Source of the DNA: Lysobacterales bacterium
Lineage (GTDB): Bacteria > Pseudomonadota > Gammaproteobacteria > Xanthomonadales > Xanthomonadaceae
Assembly: GCA_014946745.1 (NCBI GenBank)
Contig: JADCRD010000001.1
Location: forward strand, 1,920,427 to 1,984,426
Length of the DNA: 64,000 nucleotides
Reading direction: 5' to 3'
Every line of letters begins with the position of its first letter. Positions within the stretch are counted from its first letter, which is position 1. This document shows, piece after piece, positions 52,322 through 59,187 of this stretch. The translations under genes and the position numbers were made by a program. The notes beneath the pieces are model-generated. The model was not told the DNA's origin. It was given only the letters and a program-made list of their open reading frames with translations, and made no database searches.

Positions 52322-53521
52322 TCAGCCGTCGGATTGTCCGGCGATTTTCGTCGGATCAAAGCTGGTCGATTCGAGGTGCACTGCGAGTCTGTCGAGCAGG
52401 GCGGCGGGGTCGTCCCAGCCCTGTCCGCGAACCCGGAGACTGTTGATCGAGCGCAAGGCTTGCAGCCAGTCCGGATAGTTCGCGCGATCGAACCAGCGCG
52501 CAAGGACGAGCAGTCCAAAGGCCTCGACCATCGACGGGTCGCGACCGGTTTCAAGGCGCCAGCGCAAGCGATCGCCAAGCAGTCTCTCAGCGAGCGCGCG
52601 CGGCGTGCCGAGTCGATCAAGCACCGGCAGCTCGCGGTCTATCACATGATCGCCGTAAGCGGAAAACCAGCGCGCCAGAGGCTCGCGCGTACGCCAGATC
52701 GGAAAGGCTGAATGGCCGAAAGCCTTGCCGCCCTCACCAATCAAGTCCTCGCTGTAGAGCCAGAAGGCATCCACACGCCCACCCATGGGCGTCTGGAGCG
52801 CCTTGGAATAGCGCGCGAACTCGGCCGCCAAGGGCGGCACCCATTGCGCGGTGATCTCCGGTACGTACAGTGCCCAGCGGCCATCGGTGGCCACGCCCTC
52901 GTTGCGGTGGGTGGCGGTGACCTGAAGGTTCTGGATGACCCGATCAACATGGCGCATCACGCCGCGCTGGCCGATGCCTTCCTCGTTAGGCTCTCGAGGG
53001 CGAAATCCAAAGGGAGCGAGGCGTCTCTGCAGCGCTTGCTGCAGCGGTCTCACGACAGCGGCGGTCTGATCCCAGGTGATCAGCGCCGAGCGCGCGATCG
53101 CAGGAACAGCCATCGGTGGCGGCGCGCTCTGCGTGCCGAGGCGATCGACCACCAAGCGATCCGGCCGGTATAGGCGCCCCGTCTGCGGGTCGAGCATGTG
53201 CAGCCCATGCAGCGCCACCGACTCGGCAATCAGGCCGAGCAGTCCAATCTCCAGCATCTGCACGTTGGGCGAAAAGCTGTAGACCGCGCTCTCGAAGCGC
53301 TCTGAGAGGCCGAAGGGCCAAGCGTTGTCGGGGCGGTCGGCATGAGGATCGTCTTCGCTCAGGTCCGGGCAGTTCAACACCATGCCCCCTTGGAACGACT
53401 GGTAGCGGCCGATCAGATGCCCCCGCGGTTTCTCCGAGGCCGCTCGGTCGACGAGCGCCTCGGCCTCGGCCACGGAACCCACCGGATCATCGGAAAAGAA
53501 GAGATGAAGGACGTACGGCAT
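52322..53521 (-). CDS. Protein of unknown function, 399 residues
   Basis: The ATG at 53521 begins PYVLHLFFSDDPVGSVAEAE. It has an N-terminal alpha/beta domain (to residue about 130), a middle domain with DRVIQNLQVTATHRNEGVAT, and a C-terminal helical domain that includes LVLARWFDRANYPDWLQALR. No signal peptide, membrane helix or catalytic motif is recognised. The gene is bracketed by RAYT copies C and D, which face the opposite way, and overlaps neither. Probably an accessory gene; its resemblance to immunity or effector-associated proteins is only a guess. Confidence 0.65.
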   Translation of the reverse strand: MPYVLHLFFSDDPVGSVAEAEALVDRAASEKPRGHLIGRYQSFQGGMVLNCPDLSEDDPHADRPDNAWPFGLSERFESAVYSFSPNVQMLEIGLLGLIAESVALHGLHMLDPQTGRLYRPDRLVVDRLGTQSAPPPMAVPAIARSALITWDQTAAVVRPLQQALQRRLAPFGFRPREPNEEGIGQRGVMRHVDRVIQNLQVTATHRNEGVATDGRWALYVPEITAQWVPPLAAEFARYSKALQTPMGGRVDAFWLYSEDLIGEGGKAFGHSAFPIWRTREPLARWFSAYGDHVIDRELPVLDRLGTPRALAERLLGDRLRWRLETGRDPSMVEAFGLLVLARWFDRANYPDWLQALRSINSLRVRGQGWDDPAALLDRLAVHLESTSFDPTKIAGQSDG

Positions 53522-53664
53522 GGCGGCGGTGCTTGGTCGGAGAGGGGCCGCAGGAACGATAGCGGAAACCAGGTCAGGTCCACTCCCGACAGCCCCGCGC
53601 GCCGAACTCCTACGCCATCGCCAGCGTTCTGCCCAGGCAGCGACGCCACCGCTGGAGTGATGCT

Positions 53665-54363
53665 GTGCACACGGCCCTCCAACCTCGACTCGACCTGCCA
53701 GGCATTCCGCAGCACATCGTGCAGCGGGGCAATACTCGTCTTCCCTGCTTCCTCGACGACACGGATCGCGCCTGCTGTCGCCAACTGCTGCTGGAGGCGC
53801 TGCTCGCCACAGGCTGCACGCTGCACGCCTATGTACGGATGGACAACCACGTCCACCTGTTGGCGACGCCACCCGAAGTGGGTGCGAAAGGTCGCCTGAT
53901 GCAACAGCTTGGCCGACGCTACGTCGGACAGTTCAACACGCGGCACGCACGCACCGGCACGCTCTGGGAGGGTTGGCACAAGGCATGTCGGGTCGATAGC
54001 GAAGACTACCTTCTGCGCTGCAGCCGCCACATCGACCAGAACCCGGTCCGCGCCCGCATGACGGACGATCCTGCTGCCTACCCGTGGTCGAGTTGCGCGG
54101 GCCTTTGCGGCCTGCGCGCGCATCCGCTGCTGACCCCGCACCCCGTCCAGCACGCGCTCGGTGCAGATCACTACCGCGCCATGCTCGCTGAGACGATCAG
54201 CGACGAAGACCTGGCCGCGATCCGGCTCTACCTGCAGCAACAACGCGCCTACGGCCGCGACGACTTTCAAGCGATGGTCGAAGCCAAGACCCAGCGCTTC
54301 GCCGGCGCGCGGCCGGCGCATCGGCCGGCCAGATCAAGAACGCCACCAGGTAAGAGAACCTGA
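53665..54363 (+). CDS. REP-associated tyrosine transposase (RAYT), intact copy D
   Basis: A 232-residue Y1-transposase-fold protein. Family landmarks: PRLDLPGIPQHIVQRGNTRL, the His-x-His metal motif in RMDNHVHLLATPP, the basic TGTLWEGWHKACRVDSEDYL, the WSSCAGLCGL segment and the catalytic tyrosine in IRLYLQQQRAYGRDDF. Such proteins nick single-stranded DNA at REP hairpins and spread them; each is usually single-copy with dedicated REPs. The GTG start is supported by colinearity with the other copies. Left flank at about 53568 reads AGGTCAGGTCCACT; the right end is interrupted by the IS110-type element. Confidence 0.85.
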   Translation: MHTALQPRLDLPGIPQHIVQRGNTRLPCFLDDTDRACCRQLLLEALLATGCTLHAYVRMDNHVHLLATPPEVGAKGRLMQQLGRRYVGQFNTRHARTGTLWEGWHKACRVDSEDYLLRCSRHIDQNPVRARMTDDPAAYPWSSCAGLCGLRAHPLLTPHPVQHALGADHYRAMLAETISDEDLAAIRLYLQQQRAYGRDDFQAMVEAKTQRFAGARPAHRPARSRTPPGKRT

Positions 54364-54452
54364 AGACTCATCGCGCCGCCCCCGACTGCTGACAGGACAG
54401 TCCAAGGTGCGGAACCTAGCTGGCTCATGTCCAGCAGCAGTAGGAGGCGGCG

Positions 54453-55469
54453 ATGACACTGTACGCAGCGATTGATCTTCATTCCAACAACGGGGTGCTG
54501 TCCGTCATCGACGAGCAGGACGAAGTGGTGTTCGAGCGACGTTTGCCGAACAGCTTGGAGCACGTGCTGCAGGCGCTTGGGCCCTTCCTCAATGCGCTGA
54601 AGGCGCTGGCGGTGGAGTCGACCTACAACTGGTACTGGCTGGTCGATGGCCTGATGGATGCCGGCGTTGATGTTCGTCTGGTGAACACGGCCGCGATTCC
54701 GCAGTACGCAGGCCTGAAGCATGGCAATGACCACACGGATGCGCGGCATCTTGCCCATCTGCTGCGCCTGAACCTGCTGCCCGAGGGCTACATCTACCCG
54801 CGTGAGCGACGCGGCGTGCGCGATCTGCTGCGACGACGCTTTCTGCTGGTTCGCCAGAGCGTGACGCTGACCAATTCGCTGCAGAGTGCGTGGTCGCGGC
54901 GTATGGGCCACGGCATCCGCACCAACGACCTGCGGCAGCTGACCGGCGAGGCGATCGAGAGCACGTTCATGGACGTTCATGAGCGCCTGGCGGTGCTGTC
55001 AGAACTCAAGCTGTTGCAGTGTTTGCACAGCCAGGTCGACCAGATGGAACGCTGGGTGCTGGAGTCGATCCGTTGCACGCCCGAACTGCAAGCGCTGCGC
55101 AGCGTGCCGGGTATCGGTGTTGTGCTCGGTAGCACCATCCTCCTGGAGACGGGCGAGATCTCACGCTTCGAAAGCGTCGGCGACTACGCCTCGTACTGCC
55201 GCATGGTCGAGAGCACGCGGCTCTCCAACGGCAAGAAGAAGGGCAGCGGCAACGCCAAGTGCGGCAACCGCTACCTGAGCTGGGCGTGGATCGAAGCCGC
55301 GAACTTCGCGATCCGCTTCAGCCCCGAGATCCGCCGCTGGTTCGATCGCAAGGCGAGCAAGAAGCCGCGCCCGGTGGCGATCAAATCCGTGGCCCACAAG
55401 CTGGCACGCGCCGGCTACCACCTGATCAAAGACGGAGGCCACTTCGATGTGAAGCGGGCGTTCGGCTAA
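54453..55469 (+). CDS. IS110-family (DEDD) transposase
   Basis: A 338-residue recombinase. The N-terminal RuvC-like DEDD domain shows Asp in LYAAIDLHSNNG, Glu in LAVESTYNWYWLV and the Asp pair in KHGNDHTDARHLAHLLRL. A helical region follows, then the C-terminal Transposase_20 domain (LRSVPGIGVVLGSTILLETG; the nucleophile Ser lies in the VESTRLSNGKKKGSGNAKCG region). It integrates IS110-type elements through RNA-guided recognition. GGAGGCGGCG precedes the ATG. The frame is intact, so the copy may be active. Confidence 0.92.
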   Translation: MTLYAAIDLHSNNGVLSVIDEQDEVVFERRLPNSLEHVLQALGPFLNALKALAVESTYNWYWLVDGLMDAGVDVRLVNTAAIPQYAGLKHGNDHTDARHLAHLLRLNLLPEGYIYPRERRGVRDLLRRRFLLVRQSVTLTNSLQSAWSRRMGHGIRTNDLRQLTGEAIESTFMDVHERLAVLSELKLLQCLHSQVDQMERWVLESIRCTPELQALRSVPGIGVVLGSTILLETGEISRFESVGDYASYCRMVESTRLSNGKKKGSGNAKCGNRYLSWAWIEAANFAIRFSPEIRRWFDRKASKKPRPVAIKSVAHKLARAGYHLIKDGGHFDVKRAFG

Positions 55470-55865
55470 GCACACCGGCGGCGCCTGAGGTCGGAACATG
55501 GGGTTGGTTTGCAACCACCAGATCTGAATGATCCAGGCGTCGTCGGACCCGATTCAAAGGCAGGGGCCGCCTGCCCGGCGAGCCAACGAAGGGTTGGACG
55601 CGCACCGCGCGAACCACGTTACCTGTGCAGCCAAAACCGGCCACATGGACGCCAGGGCAGAACCGATGAGTGTTTGGGGCAGCGATGCCTGGGGCTCCCG
55701 AAGGAGCCTAGATCCAAAATGGTGACTGGTGCGGCCAAGAGCCGCAGCCACACGTGAACACAGGCGGGGACGGTCAAGCCAAGAGCGGGTCAGCAGGAAT
55801 AGAGAGAAGCCCGGGAAGCGGGAGGAGTTTTGTCAGCCCTGTTGACACGGGCGGCGCAATGGTGA
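55470..55865 (+). ncRNA. Candidate bridge/seek RNA region of the IS
   Basis: The long 3' non-coding end, together with the short 5' end, is the IS1111-group layout, in which a structured guide RNA is encoded downstream of the transposase. Stem-forming segments are visible (GGTTGGTTTGCAACC near 55503; GGCTCC-CGAA-GGAGCC near 55693-55708; CCCGGGAAGCGGG near 55810). No RNA model could be tested here, so this is a placement from architecture. Confidence 0.4.
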
Positions 55866-55926
55866 CCCCTTTCTTACACTTGTTGGTCGCCGGACCCTCA
55901 TATTAGACATGCTCCCTACTTCGCCT

Positions 55927-57120
55927 CTACCTTCCAAACTCTCGAAGAAGAGCGCGGGGCCCGGCACCCTCGCCTGCATGTGGCGACGGTACACACCCAG
56001 TAGTCGGGACGAAGCGGGCCGGAGTAGGCAGGACGGGCTCAGGTGGGGGAACAACGACGTTGGGCTCCCTCAGGAGCCTAAACGCTCCAGTGCGCTGCCC
56101 GAAAAACTGATTCCCAATTGAAGCGGCAAGAACCTCTGCCAACAACGAAGGAACTGCGTTTCCCAACAGACGGGTAGCCTCTCGATAGCTGCAGTCAAAT
56201 TGAATGTCGTCGGGGAAGGACTGCAGTCGCTTCATCTCATCAACGGAAAGCCGCCGGTTCTCCCAATGGAATGGACCGCAAGCAGACCCGGGACTGGCAG
56301 ATAGAGTCCAAGATGCTCGTGCTTTCGCAAGTTTGAGCAAGAAACTCCAGTAGCGCGTGCGCCAGCCAAATATCGGAAGCCCACCGCCACGCGACGTATG
56401 CCACAAATAGTTCTGCCCCTCGGGGATTGTTGGGAGCAAATCGGCCCATCTGCCCCCAACGGACAAGTCATCTGAACCTTGATACGGCAAATCGGTGAAT
56501 GCCGCCCATGCGCTAACGTGAGGTCTTTCCACGGAACCATGAGTCGCGAGCGGAAACTCAAACTTATGCCCCGCACGATGAGCAACGATGAACACACGTT
56601 TACGACTCTGGGGGACCCCGTAGTCCGCGGCATCCAAAAGCCCAACCACGGGTACGTAATTGGACCGGCAAGAACGATTAATTGCGTTGAATCTTGTGAG
56701 AATTCTCTGCAGGCCTTCATCCTTTCCTTTGAACGCGAGCCCAGGCACATTCTCAATCAGCACGACTTGCGGCAAGAGGTCTTCTACTACGTTGAACAAG
56801 CCATCAATTGTACCTGCGCGGGCGTCTTTGAGCCTCGCAGCATCGCCAGTAACCCAGTAACCGGCTTTTGAAAACGGTTGACAAGGCGGCCCGGCAACAA
56901 CCATATCAACCTGACCAGTTCGCAGACCGGAAAACTTCTTAATCTTCTGCCCCGTCCAAAGAGAGACGTCACCCTCGCTCGGAACCGTCCAATCACGATT
57001 CTTTCTCAAGACTCGCTGACATATTGGGTCGAAGTCAAGTGCAAATCGGGTAGAGAAGCCCGCACACTCGAACCCATAATCGATACCGCCAGCGCCGGAA
57101 AACAGACTAACCAGGTTCAC
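55927..57120 (-). CDS. DNA (cytosine-5)-methyltransferase
   Basis: A 397-residue m5C methyltransferase. Motif I NLVSLFSGAGGIDYGFE, IV with the catalytic Cys in VAGPPCQPFSKAG, VI in VLIENVPGLAF, VIII in YGVPQSRKRVFIVAHR and X in TRLLGNAVPSLLAEVL are all present. The region between VIII and X, the target recognition domain, is short. GTG is the start (VNLVSLFSG); the C-terminal tail PSPHAGEGAGPRALLREFGR is the common end of this subfamily. Codon use and base composition are less GC-rich than the genes to the right of 59.2 kb. It is the last gene of a three-gene unit, 42 bases after the preceding stop. Confidence 0.93.
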   Translation of the reverse strand: MNLVSLFSGAGGIDYGFECAGFSTRFALDFDPICQRVLRKNRDWTVPSEGDVSLWTGQKIKKFSGLRTGQVDMVVAGPPCQPFSKAGYWVTGDAARLKDARAGTIDGLFNVVEDLLPQVVLIENVPGLAFKGKDEGLQRILTRFNAINRSCRSNYVPVVGLLDAADYGVPQSRKRVFIVAHRAGHKFEFPLATHGSVERPHVSAWAAFTDLPYQGSDDLSVGGRWADLLPTIPEGQNYLWHTSRGGGLPIFGWRTRYWSFLLKLAKARASWTLSASPGSACGPFHWENRRLSVDEMKRLQSFPDDIQFDCSYREATRLLGNAVPSLLAEVLAASIGNQFFGQRTGAFRLLREPNVVVPPPEPVLPTPARFVPTTGCVPSPHAGEGAGPRALLREFGR

Positions 57121-57162
57121 TTCAAAGCACCGCCTGGCGAACTACAGGCCCTCCTACTGTGA

Positions 57163-58002
57163 TCATGCGGCCACCTCTTGTAGTGTTGTTTCGATCCATG
57201 TCGCGATTTCTTCCGCAAAATCGGACGGAAGCCGGCTTCGCTCGGTACCACGAAGTAGCCTTGGCCGATCCAGAAGCACACCAGCTTCCGCACTTGTTTC
57301 ATGCCATTCTTCATCCGGGGGAAAAACGCCAGGAACAGCAAACGCGGTAATGGGAGCTGCAGCCCAATGAATGTATTGCTTCCAGGAGGTCAGCGGAATA
57401 CCGCTTGTCTTGCCACGCCAGTTTTCCCCTATAGCGCATTGCAACAGACCAACGACCTGACTCGATCGACCGTCATGGGGCAACCAGAAAACCACATCGA
57501 CACCCCTATCCTTATACTTCGCCGCAGGTGATTCAACAAATCTTTCGTTTAGCTTCTCACAGAGGACTCTTAACCGATCGGCAATTGCAACCGGCGTATC
57601 GGGCAGAACGGGCCACCCGAAGCAATAACTTTGCGCACCGAAGACTCCCTGTACAGCGAAAGTCGTGAACCGCTCAAAAAGCTTGGCGTTAATGGAAGCA
57701 CTGCGAGTACCGAAGAGAGCGAAAAGCAGCAATGCCTTGTACTCCAATGGAGAATCCCCCTCAAGCCTCCGAACCAAGCTTGATGAGACTTCGTAGTATG
57801 GAGTCGAATACAGACTCTCACGCCGACGAAGTTCCAACATTACTGAACTGATAAACGCCTCTGGCGGCTCATTCCCCTGGAGCGCTTCAATCGTGTTGGA
57901 TATCAGACTCTTTGAGACAACATCTTCCTCTCCGCTCGCGAGAACCAACTCAACCCAATCTGCCACATCATAAATGGAATCGAGGCTTGGCAACTCAATC
58001 AC
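57163..58002 (-). CDS. Unknown protein, possible restriction-like nuclease
   Basis: A 279-residue protein between the ParB-like and methyltransferase genes. The first 140 residues are helical (LISNTIEALQGNEPPEAFIS). The second half has a short strand-rich stretch GVDVVFWLPHDGRSSQVVGL then LQCAIGENWRGKTSGIP, whose D...(Q/E)-x-x pattern with the following Trp/Lys could be a PD-(D/E)xK-type core. This is tentative; no motif is diagnostic. The GTG start at 58002 follows GGAG by seven bases and overlaps the ParB stop by eight; a TTG at 58026 is an alternative. Its place next to a methyltransferase makes a restriction role plausible. Confidence 0.7.
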   Translation of the reverse strand: MIELPSLDSIYDVADWVELVLASGEEDVVSKSLISNTIEALQGNEPPEAFISSVMLELRRRESLYSTPYYEVSSSLVRRLEGDSPLEYKALLLFALFGTRSASINAKLFERFTTFAVQGVFGAQSYCFGWPVLPDTPVAIADRLRVLCEKLNERFVESPAAKYKDRGVDVVFWLPHDGRSSQVVGLLQCAIGENWRGKTSGIPLTSWKQYIHWAAAPITAFAVPGVFPPDEEWHETSAEAGVLLDRPRLLRGTERSRLPSDFAEEIATWIETTLQEVAA

Positions 58003-59161
58003 GAGACGGCTCCAAGGTTCTTGCAAGATTCGCGACTGAGCTTGCCAACTTCTTGACTTGAGCCTTTACATCATCAGTTGCGTGCCGATGAGCGACCGCA
58101 AGTGCGTTTTCCACACTGCGATTAGCTCTAGCCAATGCACGAAGAACCAATTGCTCTTCGCCGTTTGTGTACTCGTAGGCATCCTGCAGGGGTCGACCAC
58201 TTCTCAATGCTGAGGTGGCCTCTTCGCTTGCCAAGACTGGCGCGAGATAGTTCGTAATGTCGCGAGACTCTCGAATTATTGGTATCGATCTATTGGATTC
58301 CCCAAACATCCACCTTAGGAGTTCCCCGAGCCGCTCGAGTTTGTCATCTGCAATCGGACTTAGAACATTCTCCACCTTAGACGCCGCGGGCAGGCCGAGA
58401 TACTGGCGTACCGGCCTCTGGTTCAGACCCAGAAGCAAGAATGAGAAATTGTCCTTTGCGAGGCTAATGTCGTAATCCAACTCCACTGCAGCCTGATTGA
58501 GAGCAGAGAAAGCGACGGCACTCTGGCGAATAGCCCTGTTTCTATCGCCCAACTCCCGCTCAACCTCTTGGACTGTCCCTCCAGAATTAAGCAGATTCCA
58601 GATGTACCGAGCCTTGGCATACGAATCCCATTTCCGGGTACCGGTGATGTGCCGAACACCGAGATAGGGGACAACTTCCGAACGCGTCGGATAAATAATT
58701 ACTGGAAGAACTGCCAGATCACTAGCAACAGCGCCATCGATGCTAAGGTTCGTCAGCCTCAACCGCTGACGCAAAGAAGCATCAGTTAGGATCTTGGCGG
58801 CGGTGAGCCGACGGTTCCCTTCTGCGACCACGAACGTGCGATGCGGCTCTGCAAGAGCGTCTTCCAGCCGCTGGCGATCCTTATGCAGCGGGTTTGAATA
58901 TGCCGCGAGGTCTACAGCTGAGACTGGCTCAGATGGGAACGCGACTAACGGCTCTTCATCGAAATAACCGTTCTGGCCCATCGAGTGCAAGAGTTCGTCA
59001 ACGTCGAAGCTCTCATAGAGAACTTCAATCAGTTTTTGTTCCGACTGCCCCACCGCCTCATCCGGCAGTCTAGGATTATTAGGATCTAGCGTGAGGCGAC
59101 CAATCTCTACATCGAGTAGAGGGCGCTTTTTTCCGCCGCCGGGAATTTCGTTAACGGGCAT
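57995..59161 (-). CDS. ParB-like nuclease-domain protein
   Basis: A 388-residue protein whose first 150 residues resemble the ParB/Srx N-terminal fold: LTLDPNNPRLPDEAVGQ, then a HSMGQNGYFDEEPLVAF box, and the nucleotide-binding-type motif VVAEGNRRLTAAKILTD. The rest is helical, with a DNA-binding-like region GTVQEVERELGDRNRAIRQS. It lacks chromosome-partition context (no parA or parS). ParB-fold proteins in such places are thought to act as CTP-binding switches or nucleases in defence systems. It begins 26 bases downstream of icmF and overlaps the next gene, forming the head of the cassette. Lower GC than neighbours. Confidence 0.8.
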   Translation of the reverse strand: MPVNEIPGGGKKRPLLDVEIGRLTLDPNNPRLPDEAVGQSEQKLIEVLYESFDVDELLHSMGQNGYFDEEPLVAFPSEPVSAVDLAAYSNPLHKDRQRLEDALAEPHRTFVVAEGNRRLTAAKILTDASLRQRLRLTNLSIDGAVASDLAVLPVIIYPTRSEVVPYLGVRHITGTRKWDSYAKARYIWNLLNSGGTVQEVERELGDRNRAIRQSAVAFSALNQAAVELDYDISLAKDNFSFLLLGLNQRPVRQYLGLPAASKVENVLSPIADDKLERLGELLRWMFGESNRSIPIIRESRDITNYLAPVLASEEATSALRSGRPLQDAYEYTNGEEQLVLRALARANRSVENALAVAHRHATDDVKAQVKKLASSVANLARTLEPSRD

Positions 59162-59187
59162 CGTTATTGACCTTCGTGATGACCAAA

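Larger units (their letters stand above)
54364..55865 (+). mobile_element. IS110/IS1111-type insertion sequence
   Basis: A 1.5 kb element with one transposase gene, 89 bases of 5' and about 396 bases of 3' non-coding DNA. Boundaries come from the interrupted RAYT end: left flank AAGAGAACCTGA (ending 54363), right flank TGACCCCTTTCTT (from 55863). Elsewhere in the window the uninterrupted sequence is GTAAGTGAACCTGACCCC(T/G)TTCTT. The TGA occurs at both edges, so the ends are uncertain by three bases. There are no long terminal inverted repeats, as expected for the family. Confidence 0.8.

Noticed and set aside
55927-56090. SPHAGEG tail of the methyltransferase as a palindromic coding repeat like those in icmF
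   Set aside because: The tail fits the usual C-terminus of this methyltransferase subfamily and has no palindrome.
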